Below, piece by piece: positions 21,220 through 34,718 of a stretch of DNA of 64,000 bases (the first letter of the stretch is position 1; each line of letters opens with the position of its first letter). This stretch comes from Metridium senile. Its lineage: Eukaryota > Cnidaria > Anthozoa > Actiniaria > Metridiidae. The notes beneath the pieces are model-generated. The model did not search any database and was not told the DNA's origin. It saw only the letters and a list, made by a program, of their open reading frames with translations. The translations under genes were made by a program, and so were the position numbers. The DNA lies in NCBI GenBank assembly GCA_949775045.1, contig OX459109.1, positions 1,114,990-1,178,989 of the forward strand. Direction: 5' to 3'.

Positions 21220-21362
21220 TTTTTCAAACCTATAGACGTCTCACCCGACGATAATCCACCTGAGATATTCCTATCATATCAATGGGACATGCAACCCACT
21301 GCAAAAGAACTGTCCTCTTTACTCAAAGAGAAAGGGTTTAATTGTTGGGTCGCCCGGAGGCT
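21220..21362 (+). pseudogene. Detached copy of the first TIR exon
   Basis: The acceptor 'tttttcaaacctatag' and about 125 bases of TIR exon 17 are repeated here, 0.7 kb after the gene A stop. The copy reads to GFNCWV and then runs into unrelated sequence without a donor. The matching downstream block of gene C (near 46530) lacks it, so it was inserted after the duplication. It cannot make a complete TIR domain. Confidence 0.75.
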
Positions 21363-21527
21363 CGAGATTTTCTACGCCTTTTTTCGTGTTCTTCCAACAT
21401 CCCGCGTGATCTATTTCGCCAAGGGATCACGGAAAGTTGTTGTTTATTGCTTAAATAGAATAGAATTGATAACATAGAAATCGAAATCTAAGTTGATGTA
21501 CCGCTTGTAAAGGGTGTGCTTTTTTAA

Positions 21528-22463
21528 GGTAGTACCGGATACTTGCTACTGCGCATCCATTTCGCGCATCTCGTTTTCCATCATTTATTTGCGTTTTTTT
21601 TGAAAATTTATCTAAATAATATTTTAATTTGAATCCCTATCTATAACTTAAGAAAGTATTATGTCATTCCATGCAACTTTGGAGGTAAAATTTTTCGAAA
21701 CATGCTCAGATTTTCACTACCTGACAAGGTCGCTGTTTTGTCTCAAAACAACAAATTTACAACTTTGTAAAAATGAATAGATAAAATATGATTTTGACGT
21801 CTTTAGTCGTAAAACTAATACAAAATAGGTTTTAGGGTTTTTGGAGATGACAAGGATAATTTGACAAGTTTCAAGCAGATGTTTAAAGTACTAGAACCCA
21901 GTCCCGCGCGGACCGTTGCCGTGGTTTTTTTTAACAAAAAAATGGATTTGGTCACTTATAACTCGCCTATTAGTACGGGGACCCCCATTTTTTTTCTTTT
22001 TATTCAAGACTGCATTTACTGCTCTTACGATTTAGAATAAAAAATAAAATATTCATTGATTGGATTTTCTGAAATTTTACAAATGGTACAACTCTATACA
22101 CATGTAGTGTGCGTAATTGGCGTATAATTGTGCTTCTATGGCTCACTTATACCCATATTTGGAAATGATTCAATGATTTTTATGACAGGAAATGTTAGAT
22201 AACCCTTAGATCTATCGTTTGATATAATATTATGCTTTTGCTAGCAGAATACGTTCACATTCTCTTGACTGCTTTGAATAGGTACTTTTGAGCAAATCAC
22301 CGCAAATTATTGCAAAAACCTACTTTTACTATATCTTATAACTCTATAACCAATACGGTGACCCCAATTTTTTTTCACGTTTTTTGACTTGCCTAACAAT
22401 GATCTATAAATGACAGGATTTATAAAAAAATTCATTGAAGAAATCCAAGTATCCGGTACTACC
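21528..22463. mobile_element. TTAA-flanked non-autonomous DNA transposon
   Basis: The 936-bp element has terminal repeats GGTAGTACCGGATACTTG / CAAGTATCCGGTACTACC and is flanked by TTAA (21524-21527 and 22464-22467). The gene C downstream block has the empty site with one TTAA ('ttttttaagtattg', near 46437). TTAA targets are typical of piggyBac-like and Kolobok elements. No transposase is inside. Confidence 0.85.
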
Positions 22464-22683
22464 TTAAGTATTGTAAGTTCATTTCATTTGTTAAATATAG
22501 GTCATGAGATGTTTAATATTTTTAGTTAATTTTTTTTATTCAAGGTGGAAATATATATTATTAAATATTCATTTATTCATTTGTTCGTATATTTTTATAT
22601 ATTCATTCATCTATTTTTTCCAGCATTTCATTCTTTTATTCATTCATTTACCTTCTTATCTTTATTTTAATAATTTCATCCTT

Positions 22684-22762
22684 CCCGCGGCGTGCGCGCG
22701 CGCGCCAAATTGTAGTTTAGGCGGGAAACCGAAGAAAGGTCATCCGAGGTCATTTCAATTCT
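22684..22762. promoter_or_regulatory. GC-rich block with E2F-like sites, copy lacking its gene
   Basis: 'ccgcggcgtgcgcgcgcgcgcc' and 'ggcgggaaa' match the block at 46140-46220 that precedes the exon at 45794-46065. Homology with that region stops just after 22762, so the gene A copy kept the promoter-like block but not the exon. Confidence 0.45.
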
Positions 22763-22769
22763 TGCCCCA

Positions 22770-23313
22770 AAACTTCTAGCTTGAAAATCAAACCACAATT
22801 TCATACAAAAATACTTTCTTGATGAATGTCGAAGGAGGTAGTAGTTTAACAACAAGGGAAGTCGTAATGAATCGCAAAGATACACGGAAATTTCTCCGAA
22901 TTCTGGAACACAGGAAGTTGTTTGGAAAAATCCCTTGGGGGTAGGGGATAGGTAAATGTCAATTGGAGAAAAAAAATCTCAAACAACAAGCAAAATGCTA
23001 CAACGTGTAAATTTATGAATACGTCGAGTTAATTCATTGCTTTTGAAGACAAGATTTCGAGAAATGACTACCTTAAAGATTGTTAATTTTGAAATATTTT
23101 AAATGTGAGTAATCGATTAAGGGGGAGTACCCTAGGGAGATTTATGCACACGCATGTTTTTAGTATGTCCCTGCTAACCAATGAGACTGCAGTAAGCCCA
23201 CACAGGGGAAAGTGAAAGCGCGGACATACTATGAATAAAACGACAGTTTTTAGGCCAGTTTCTATATGTTATAAAACTAGTACTTCAGCTGTATATACTA
23301 AACAAAACGTGTT
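22770..23313. other. No gene seen
   Basis: AT-rich single-copy sequence. I see no exon with good splice signals, no RNA gene and no clear repeat. Confidence 0.4.
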
Positions 23314-23562
23314 ACAGCGCAAAGCCCAAAAGTGTGACCGCAGATAATTTATTCACATTCTTTTGACATGTTTGTCTGTAGCGGTTCAAATGGATTTCAT
23401 TCTAGCTATTTTAACCTCAAAATTCATCTGAGGATTGACATCATTCTTGTCTTGTGATTCACAATGAGAAATGTTGACATTTAATCTAGAGGAGTTGATT
23501 GAAAAGATGTAGAGAAAATATGCATAAATTATCGCCGGTCATACTTTTGGGCTTTGCGCTGT
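23314..23562. mobile_element. Fold-back MITE
   Basis: The ends 'acagcgcaaagcccaaaag' and 'cttttgggctttgcgctgt' are perfect complements over about 19 bp. There is no ORF. Confidence 0.75.
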
Positions 23563-24129
23563 AAAAGAACTGGTCTGATGAAATTGCTAAAATAAGCCAA
23601 ACTTACCGTGAATTAGTATAAGTTTTGAGGTAAGTTTTGAAGCTCTGAAACTATTTCAGATTGCAATTAATATTTTTCAAGTCATTATGTTGATATTTTA
23701 CAACTAAGATGTATTTTTTGTCGTGGTGTTGTCACTCTGTCCTTTTTTCTTAACACATGACTTGAAACGTTTTATGTTTACAATTGCTATATGTGTTTTT
23801 ACTCATCAATGCTATTGTTATTCCTGAATGGGGTAAAATGGGAGCTGGGATTGACCTTATATTTTTGACAGGGAAAATGGGATTGGATGCACTGGGACTG
23901 GGATTTACAAATAAAAGAACTATAGCAAAACTGATGGGATTATGTGATTTTTGACTGGGATTTGGGCCAAATATAAACTGAGAAATGGGACCCTTTAGGA
24001 CCCTCTCATAGTTATCATCATATATTGTCATCATCATCATATATATCAAAGTCTTCTTTTCTGACAATTCTGACAATTCACATCACTATAAAACTAAATG
24101 AAGAAATAGAAAACATGCATATATATGTG
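23563..24129. other. No gene seen; short internal repeats
   Basis: Repeated 'actgggatt' and 'gggaaaatgggattgg' phrases at 23820-23990 and an (ATC)n run near 24015. No supported coding sequence. Confidence 0.4.
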
Positions 24130-24274
24130 CTGTATGCAGTTATAAAGAATACTGGGATTGACAGAACATGAGAGAAGTGTTAAAAGAAGCGGGACGCGAA
24201 TGACGCGAAGTGAGATCTTCTTGACAGTTATTGATTGTTCTGACAATCTTCAAGTGCTTTATAACTGCATACAG
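24130..24274. mobile_element. Fold-back MITE (family also at 27030-27190)
   Basis: The ends 'ctgtatgcagttataaag' and 'ctttataactgcatac' pair. Inner arms share 'tgacagaacatgagagaagt'-type sequence with the related element inside gene B intron 2. Confidence 0.65.
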
Positions 24275-24413
24275 CAAAGAAAGCAAGTTAATTTCTATTT
24301 CTTTTATAAAATACAAATTGATATATTTGATCAACATGCAAACATACGTTCTGTGTGCTCTCATAAAGCATGTGCCTCAGCCAATCAGAATGTGTGAATT
24401 CTAATAGTTATTT

Positions 24414-24723
24414 TACACCTATTTCAAACATCGTTGTCGCAGCCAAAGCTACAGTCCACACTCTGAAGCCTGCAAAGGATGTCGGTAATATGAACATATT
24501 TTCTGATTTATTACACGTTTTTAAAAGAAATATTTGTTTTATCATCTACCACTGCAACAGCTTGTTATGGTCACATATTAACACAAACACGTACAACCAA
24601 AATATCCTATGAATAAATCGATATATAACACGAGAAGAAATACTGACATCCTTTGCAAGCTTCACAGTGTAGACTGCAGCTTTGCATGGTTATACGACAA
24701 CAATTATTGAAATAGGTGTATAA
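24414..24723. mobile_element. Fold-back MITE (family also at 39640-39950)
   Basis: 'ttttacacctatttcaa' and 'ttgaaataggtgtataa' are the ends. The interior contains 'actctgaagcctgcaaagga' and a complementary 'catcctttgcaagctt'. Confidence 0.65.
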
Positions 24724-24785
24724 TGTTGATTTGCTACTTTTATTTCTTCTAGATTTGCAATATGATTGGTTAAACAAAGCCGTTC

Positions 24786-24793
24786 TATATATA
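24786..24793 (+). promoter_or_regulatory. TATA-like box of gene B
   Basis: TATATATA lies 41 bp before the chosen ATG (24834). It would place a start site near 24815. The evidence is spacing only. Confidence 0.4.
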
Positions 24794-24833
24794 GTGGATT
24801 ACTCCAGTCTGTTTGACATTAGTATTTATCACA

Positions 24834-25149
24834 ATGTCATTCCATAACATTGAAGATATACCTGCAAACATTAGAAGAGAACTTGAAAATATTCTGGATA
24901 ACCATCCAACCCTAAACTGGTATACTCTGATTTTTCTCATACCTGGCCAAATGTACCAGAAGTACCAGATAGAAGTGTTTAGAATGAAAACTCTGGAGCC
25001 AGGGGGTAGTCCAGCCAATGCGCTGCTGAACGACTTGTCAATAAGGAGAGTAAAGGTGCAGCAACTTGTATTTTGGTTAAATAAGATGATTTTGCAAGAG
25101 CCATATCCTAGATTGCAAGCTTTGTTACTAAGATTACAGGGAAGAAATG
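24834..25149 (+). CDS. Gene B exon 1: MALT1-type Death domain
   Basis: 105 codons plus one base. Helical pattern [21 protein letters not shown], then [18 protein letters not shown] and [11 protein letters not shown]. The phrase LEPxGSP followed by a leucine-rich helix and a WL or FL helix is a signature of the MALT1 Death domain, which in vertebrates contacts BCL10. The start ATG is the first in frame; an upstream non-ATG extension is unlikely. Confidence 0.75.
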
Positions 25150-28100
25150 GTAAGATTTGATATGAATGACCACCGTTTGCATTCTTACATGACCCAGCAG
25201 ACAAAAGAATTGATTAGTGGACAGAGTTTTTAGTGAGTACCATGTTAGCCTATATTAGCCTCTGTTGCATACATCTTATGTGGCAGGTAACGTCTGCAAT
25301 GAAGGCTAAGCCCATATTAGCCTCTGTTGCATACATCTTATGTGGCAGGTAAAGTCTGCAATGAAGGCTAAACCTATATTGACCAATTTTCAATCATGAC
25401 ATAAGTCTGGTAGAAAACGTAATATGCAAATAATGAGTTTGTCAAGCAAGTGTTGCCACCGATATCATTACTACGCGCCCAACAGAGTTTGTGAAGGGAG
25501 TTGGTCATTCTCTTCCGTCAATCAAACACAATTCTGACGGCGCATAGTAATGAAATCGGTGGTAATAATCTTTATTATCATGGCATGTTTAGTCAATTAT
25601 AATTCATTGGTAACTCCAATGTTTTATAAGTGAGCTATAGTTACATTGATTTTTTATTTAATAAGTTGTGCATGAAATACAAATTGAATATATAAATAAC
25701 AGGTTCCCATTTAAATCTGTACTTTCCCATTTAAATCTGTACTTTCCCATTTAAATCTGTACTTATGCAAATTTTGTTGATGTTTGCTAAACACACAGAT
25801 CAGAGAAGTTCACTTCAGAAATAATATACTCTGATTGGTTGATCTGTGTGTTTAGCACACATCAACACAATTTGCATATTAAAGTACAGATTTAAATTGG
25901 AAAGTACAGATTTAAATGGGAACCTGTTACACACTAATGTTACTATTCTCAAAGATAATCAATATTTCGCTATAGAACCTCTGACGATAACAAGACAGCC
26001 AGATAGTCTGTATAAGTTTCCAATGGGAAGTTCACTATACATGAAATGTGAAGCTTTGCCATCAATTGGTGTTAGCTATCAATGGTTTAAGAGACAGAAT
26101 ATTTTATCAGGTTAGTGAACAATAATTATTGCAATGTTCTCACAAATTATTTGTAAAATTGTTTTCATCACCTTACAACCTTTTCATTGATAACAAAATA
26201 TTGAAAACTATCTGATGTATTGTTTAAGTTGTTATTTTGTGCTATTCTGACAATGGGATTAGCACAAATTTACTTTTACATTAACATGTATCAAACAACT
26301 GGAAATGTGTAACAAACTGACTAAAATATAACATGTATGACATGTAACTATATAACCATTTTTTAACCACTAGTAACAATTCAATAGAACAATATCACTA
26401 CAATGTGACATTATAAAATATTTAATTAATATTTTACAATAAAAATACTATCAAATTTAACACATTGATAACAATAAAACTGCAAAGTTTTGTAATTGTA
26501 AAAATTGCTCTTAAACTAACAAACTTTAAGATATAATAAAGGGCAATCTTTACGAAACTTTGCAATTTTACTAAATATTGATGTTAAATATTTGATAGCT
26601 AACTTATTTTCCCAAACAAACAAACAAATATCTTATATTATTATACATTTTACTAACTACATTAAATCTGATTGGCTGAGAGCACACGGCTAAATCTGAA
26701 TAGCATGTGAACTTGACAGTGATAATTGCATTGTCTGTAGTTATCACTGTCAAGTTCCCAGGCTCTCTCCGTTCTTAGGGAGTTGATGTGAAAATGGCAG
26801 CGAGATTTGCTTGTTATTGTCTCTTTTACCTGATTATAATTGTACTTTTACTTTAAAAAATATATAATAAAACAATTATTGAATTCGGTTTTCGCATGAT
26901 ATCGTAAATTATCAAGATCTCGAGTCAGTATTATCTGCCTCAGCCAGGAGGCTTCGGCAGATAACACAGACCTCGGTCTTGATAATTTACGATATCATAC
27001 TCAACCTCATCCAATAATTGCTTAATGTCACACAAGCATTATAAAGAATAAATAGAAAACGTGTGCGCATGCTATCTGCAGGATTGTCAGAACACGATAG
27101 AAGTGTCAAGAGAAGCACAACGCGAAGCGGAGTGCTTCTCAACACTCTTTGAGTGTTCTGACAATCCCCAACTGCATACCGCACGCACATTTTTTATTTC
27201 TTTAATTAAATACAAATTGATCAACATGCAAATGCATGCTCTCATAAAGCAGTCGCGCCTCAACCAATCAAAATATGTGATTTCAAATACGTTATTTTAT
27301 AAATGTCTATTGTTTCCCCATTATGGCTGCCAGTGTTTGAAACCTATGTCATTTGTTTTTCCAGGTAAAACACAGTCATATCTTCACCTAGAAAACTTAG
27401 CCAAAGAAGATGAAGGATTGTATATTTGTAGAGTTTCTCTAGATGATCAGCATTTGTTATTTAGTAACTGGGCCAAGCTAGAAATTATGGAACCATCACA
27501 TGGAATGGGTAAGTCAGTAGAACTTTCCTGAATTTGCATGACTTGCATGACGATTTGCATTCAAGTCGAGGCTGAAGTGGATGAATTTATATATTCACCA
27601 CAGGCAGCCCAACTATTCTCTCTCAGGATTTTTTTAATGACAATAAAGTTATTTTTAACCACGCGCCGAGCACCGTACATAAATCATTGAGCGCGCGGGT
27701 CGGGTTCCTGTGGCTTTTTGCAAGCAATTTTTTCGTCGCGCAGAATCGCACGTACAACAGAAAAATCGAAGAAAGTAGTATCATGATAAAATACCTCCCT
27801 CTTCGATACCGCGCGACTTTGACGAAAAATAAAGTTTGATTTTTGACTAGTTTTGATAGCTAGGCTAGCCTTGCATACATGTGAAAACTCTATTATGTTC
27901 CAGTAAAAGAGTGTTTATATCACTGACAGTACATATAGACACGGATGTTTTATATAATTGCTTTTAAAACATAATTTTGAACTGAAGGCTGAGCATGTCT
28001 TTGTCCTGTGATGTAAACACGGTAGCCAGCCAATCAGAGCATACTTTATTTATTTATTTATTAAACTTCGTCCGAAGACAGGAGCCCATACAGCATGACC

Positions 28101-31100
28101 AATTACTGTGGGTCCATACAAAGTATGTTAAATATTTTATAATTTTCTATTATATCAGCCAAGCCCATCATCACCACCCAACCACATTGCGCTGCTGGCC
28201 AAAGCGTCCTTGGTGGTATTCTGCATCTCTACTGTGATGCGGTAGGCGACCCAGCACCAAGTTTTCAGTGGTACAAAGATAACATACCCATCCATGAAGC
28301 AGCCAGTAGGGACTTTAACAAAGCTAATTTATGTCTTGATGATGAGGGGATCTATCTATGTGCTGCTTCTAACAGTGCTGGAGAGACGTTTTCTGAACGT
28401 ACTACTGTTAAAGTTAGTAAGTCAGGTAGTAATAGCTTTCCAGGTCCTCTTTCTCCTGATCTTTCTCCTCCATTTCTCCTCCTCTTTCTCCTTCCCTTTT
28501 CTCCTCCTCTTTCTCCTGATCTTTCTACTCCTCTTTCTCCTTCCCTTTTCTCCTCCTCTTTCTCCTCCTTTTTCTCCTCCTCTTTCTCCTCCCTTTTCTC
28601 CTCCCCTTCCTCCCCTTCCTCCTTCCCTTCCTCCCCTTCCTCTTCCCCCTTCTCCTACCTTTCTCCTCCTCCTCCTCCCCTTTCCCCCTCTTTCTCCTTC
28701 TCTTTCTCCTCCTCTTTCTCCTCCTCCTCCTCAACCACCTTCATCATATGCACCGCCATCATTATTATCATCATCATCATTCTAGTATGTGACTAAAATC
28801 TATTGTTTTTCATGACAGAAATACTCGCTGACGCTGCCTGTGATGAGGGTACTCAAGGTAACTATTTCTATTTCGGTTTCCTGTCCTATTTGTAAAGGAA
28901 ATTGCACGAGCTTGAGTACAATTCGTAATTAATAGGTATGAGTGATGTTTAGAAAGTTTTCAAAATTGGACGAGCCTTTTAGGTGAGTCCAATTTGATAA
29001 CTTTCAAAACATCACGAGTATCTATTTATTACAATTTGTACGAAAAGATCTAATTGGTACTCTGCAGAGTGCAATTTACGATTTAATTGTACTCTTCTCG
29101 TCCAATCAGAATCGAGTAATTTTGTACAGTGTTTTATAAGGGATAGTAAAACAGTATTATATTCCTCCTTACAAAATAACTATAAGAAATCGCCAGAAGG
29201 TTATGAGCTTTTGCTTTACGAGGGCACACAGCATGCACGTTTGCCTTTTGTACAAATATGTCAATTTGTATTTTTTTTACCTTAGTTCCCACCGAGATAA
29301 AAGGACGAGGGCCTCAAGCAGAACTCGCATACCACAGGGCATTAAAGCACGGCAAGGTTGTGGTAAATCGAGGTCGTATCATGCTTGTGGGACAAGATCG
29401 AGCAGGTAAAACAAGCCTGAAGAAGTCGCTCCTTGGACTACCGTTCAACCCTGGCGAAGAGAGTACAGTGGGAGTCGAGGTTGATCCTTCATGTTGTAGC
29501 ATTGATGTTGATAATGTCAAGAATTGGCAGAGAACAACTGACTGCACTCAGACTGACTTTGCAGACAACATTGCGAGGTTGATCGCTGATGATCTTAAAC
29601 ACGTTGAAGAGGAGGAAGAGGAGGAAGAGGAGGAAGAGGAGGAAGAGGAGGACGAGCAAGAAAAGAAGGAGGATGTGGAGGATGGAGAAAAGGGGGAAGA
29701 GGGGATCACTGTTCAGGTAGTTATTATTATCAATATTAGTACCAGCATGCACCATCGTCATTCATTCATCCATTCATTAATCCATCCATCCATCCATCCA
29801 TCCATCCATCCATCCATCCATCCATCCATCCATCCATCCATCCATCCATCCATCCATCCATCCATCCATCCATCCATCCATCCATCCATTCATTCATTCA
29901 TCCATCCATTCATCCATACATCCATTCACCCATCCATTCATCCATCCATTCATTCACCCATTCATTCATTCATTCATTCATTCATTCATTCATTCATTCA
30001 TTCATTCATTCATCCATTTATTCATTCATTTATTTAATTATTCGTTAATTCAATCATAGGAATCATCCCAAGATGATACCGATAGCAACGAAAACAATAA
30101 CAACGGTCCACCAGAACCAGATTCCGAAATCACACCAGACACAGAAGAACCTCTAAACGATAGCCTCGACAATACCAAAGAGTCGATCCCAGAAGACGTT
30201 ACAGAAAAAGTTGTGCATTACTTGCAAGGCTTGAGCCTCGATGAATCTCCCACGAAGTCACAGACCATCGTCAGTATATGGGACTTTGCGGGGCAACATT
30301 TGTACTACGCCTCGCACCCTGTGTTTTTGTCCCCTAGGGCGCTCTATTTGATGGTCTACAACCTTAGCAAAGATCTTAACTCTGAGGCAGAGCCATGTGT
30401 GAGGCAAGGGACCTTTGATATTCTACTGGAAAATGCGGATAAACAGACGAATCTTGAATCAATTCTCTCTTGGCTAGCTTCCATACATAGCATCCGACCA
30501 GTAAATGACCAGGAAGATGATCAAGAGAATACTGATTCCAGGAAAGTTCCTGGAAAGGCTCCGTATTCGCGACCGCCGGTTATCGTGGTTGGTACCAACG
30601 CAGACTGTCCGTTTGAGGATGCTAAGAAAATGGAAGTGCTCATTAAGAAGAGTATGTCTGGAAAGAGTTTTCAGCAACATTTGGTAAAGCCTTTTTTCAC
30701 TGTGAATAATACCCTGTCATCAGCTGATCAAGGAATTCAGCGATTGCAAGGGAAGATCATTGAAGTTTTGGAGATGGAGCCGTATATGGGTGAGCATATT
30801 CCTGTAAGATGGCTGATCTTTGAGAAGGTAGGCAATTATAGGTGTTCATGCGGTAATAGTGAGCATATGATGATGAAGATAAACAATGATGATAATGATG
30901 TGATGGTAGTGATGATAATGATGGGGATCATAATGATAATGATGGTGGTGATGGTGATCATAATGATGGTGATAATGGTGATGTGATCATAATGATGGTG
31001 ATTATAATGATAATCATGGTTGTGATTGTGATCATAATGATGATGATAATAGTGATGGTGGTGATCATAATGATAATCATGGTGGTGATTGTGATCATAA

Positions 31101-32195
31101 TGATGATGATAATAGTGATGGTGGTGATCATAATGATGGTGATTATAATGATAATCATGGTGGTGATTGTGATCATAATGATGGTGATCATAATGATGGT
31201 GATTATAATGATAATCATGATGATAGTGGTGATGATAATAGTGATGGTGGTGATCATAATGATGGTGATAATTTTTATGATGGTGATGTCTATGGTATGG
31301 TGATAATTTGTAGTGCGTGTATTTGCCAGAGTGTATTGCACAGTGTATTTGAAGTGCCACTTCAAGTAAATAATTGAATCTTTTAACGTTCAAGGCGATC
31401 GAAGCTTTGGTAGAAAAGAAGACCTATCACCTTCTACTACCAGATCTGGAAAAGATCGTCCAGGAAGTGTGCTTCATAGAAGAAAACGATGAAATCCATG
31501 CTATGTTAGACTACTATAACGACCTCGGTGTCATCATTAAACACGGTGACACGGTGGTTTTGCAAGCACAGTGGCTTATCGATCTCTTTAGGAAGTTGAT
31601 TACCGTTAGACCGTACGACGACCAGGTAAAGTAGCGGTCTTAAGGCGATGTTACATTGTGTATTATTTCAGCAATTTGTCTCGGAATATTCCCTTTTACA
31701 GTTCCCTGCGCCATTTTGAAAGGTAGCAGGGCCTTTGCATCGAAGCGAGACGAACGTTGTCTTGCTGGGATTGACAGGGGCGTAGCGTGGTCATTTTGAT
31801 AAGTACGCACGCATGTGGATTTTTGACTTTTGAATACAAAAATATATGGAAAACTATTAAAAAACATTTGAAAATTTCTCGCCTCAAGTACGCACGTGCG
31901 TATTTGCGTAATGGACGCTACGCCCCTGATAGAGACACGTGAATAATTGTCCAGCAAGGTGTTAGAAGGTCTCTATCATTGCCAGCTCAACGTTCGTCTC
32001 GTTTCGATTCAAAGGCAACGCTGCCTTTCAAGATGGCCCAGGGAACTGTGAAGGGGTTTATTCCGTTGCGACGCAGTGTAATAACGCCACAATGCCGCAA
32101 TGTTTTGTGTAATTATGTATTTAATGAGTAGATGTAATAATATCTGTCATCATTATGCATTTTGTCACGATCGTTATCGTCATAAGAACATTATT

Positions 32196-32227
<32 letters not shown>

Positions 32228-34660
32228 TATCATCATCATTTCCATCAATCTCATTTTCATGTTTTTTGTGGCCATCATCAACACCTTCAACAACATCATC
32301 ATCATCATTTCTCGATAGGGTCGTCATTATGCATATTATCATCATCGCTAACATCAAAAGGACATCATTATTATAATCATATGATGTATCGTTCCCAGAA
32401 TCCTATGTTCGAGGAATGTTGGAACGACCTGGAGGAAAGTGGAATCCTTCGCATGGAGCTCGTAGAGCACGTGTTTGGCGAGCTACTTGATAGTGGCCAG
32501 AGTAAAGAAGATCTTCTTTGCATGATGGAGCATTATGGGCTAATCGCTCGCTTTGAGAAAGGTGCCAACGCCCGCTACTTCGTTCCAGCGCAACTCAGAT
32601 CATCACCAGAAGAGTTAGTTGAAATACAGCCCTCCTCCGTTGGACCATGCGCACTATACGTGCATTTCATCGACGGGTTCGTCCCACATGGGCTGTACTC
32701 CTACTTTATCTCAAAGTTCATCGGTTGGTGTTCGAAGTCTGAGGACGGAAGCCAACACGAGCCGAATCTTTACCGAAACGTTTCTCGTTTCATCATCGGA
32801 AAGTCGTCGGATTACGAGCTGATTCTAATCTGCCGAAAACGTTTCATCAAGGTAGTTCTGCGGAGTCTACAAGAAAGTACGTCGTGCCTTTATCAATCAG
32901 CAGTGTCGATTCGACGTTTTATCGAGTCGACGCTACGAGCGTTTTCTGTCGAATGCAATTGGTATCGATCGTTGAGGTATCAGTTCACTGTGCTGTGTCC
33001 GTCATGTTGTCAATCGCCTAAACTGTGTGCGAAACACCAGGTAGTTGGATGCAGTAACGATGATTGTATACATCTTTTGGAGGTGAGCCCCCAACAAGTT
33101 CTTGTCTGCACGAAGAGCTTCGGTAAAGATTCGCGCCCTGAAGTACAGAACCTTGAAGTTTGGTATGCCACACCAAAGGTATGTACCATTAACTTGTTAA
33201 CCACGCGCGACTCGAACCACGCGCGACTCAAACCACACACTGACTCAAATCATGCACAACTCAAATCATACGTAAATCAGACTGTGCATAACTCGAAGTG
33301 CGTGATACATGAAGCAGGCTAAAGTCAAACCGCGTACAACTTAAACGGTGCATAACTCGTTACTCCGCTCGTGGACTTGATGAAGGGAATCGACTGAAAG
33401 CCACGCACTAATTTCGAATTCCTTGAAAAATTGAAAAGGTTTCAAAAGCACTGACTAAAATAATTGTACATAGTTTCTTATGTGTTTTCAGTCTCAGAAT
33501 GCTTGTTTTGAAGTTCTTGTAATTTTAAAGTACATAAACGTTTAAACGCCCCTTTTCTCACAGCCCGCCGACAAACTCATGTGCCTAGCGTGTGACATAG
33601 GAGAAAAGTGGAAAGTAGTTGGTCGAGGACTTGGCCTGAGCGAAGCAGATTTGGATGAAATCGAAACTGATGAGGACCAGCTTTACGAGCGCTGCTATGC
33701 TGTTCTAAAGAGATGGACAGAAATTCAAGGATCGTCTGCTAATTATGAAGCTCTTAATGTAGCGTTAACGCATCCTGCCGTACAGTTGTCTGATCTAGCG
33801 TTGAAATACTGTGGATATCTTGGCAGTGCTGTTAGGCCAGAAAGTCCAGGTAGATGATGATGTTAATGGTACCGATGATGATGATATTGATCATGATGTT
33901 GATGGTAACGATGATGGTAATGATGATGATGTTAATGGTACCGATGATGATGATATTGATCATGATGTTGATGGTAAAGATGATGGAGATGATGATGATA
34001 ATGATGATGTTAATGGTACCGATGGTGATGATATTTATCATGATATTGATGGTAACGATGATGGTAACGAAGAACGTGACGAAGATGATGGATTATGATG
34101 GTAATGATGATGATGAAAGTAAGTGATTTTTATTGTGTTGATGACAATCACGACGATGAACTTAATTGAAGTTGTTGGTATCATATCTTCTTCGTCATCA
34201 TCATCATCATCATCATTATTATCATCATCATTATTACCACCACCATATCATCATCATCATAATTACCATCATCGTTATTACCATTACGACCACCACCACC
34301 ATAGTCATTATCTTCATCATAATTATCATATATAACTAGTATTGTAGTGATATCGCTAAAAAATTTTTTTAATTTTTTTTCAAAACCTATAGACGTCTCA
34401 CCCGACGATAATCCACCTGAGATCTTCCTATCATATCAATGGGACATACAACCCACTGCAAAAGAACTGTCCTCTTTACTCAAAGAGAAAGGGTTTAATT
34501 GTTGGCTCGACATTGGTCAAATGGGAGGTGGTGATGCCTTATATGCAGAAATAGACAAAGGAATCAGATCTGCTAAGGTAATAATAACGCACGGGTTTAA
34601 TTGTTGATTTGCTGGCTGATTGATTGATTGATGGATGGGTTTGGTAATTGTTTGATGGTC

Positions 34661-34718
<58 letters not shown>

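Noticed and set aside
24834..28425. Gene B N-terminus as a complete MALT1 orthologue with paracaspase
   Set aside because: No caspase-like His/Cys motif exon follows the Ig domains before the Roc exons, in either strand or frame that I could see.
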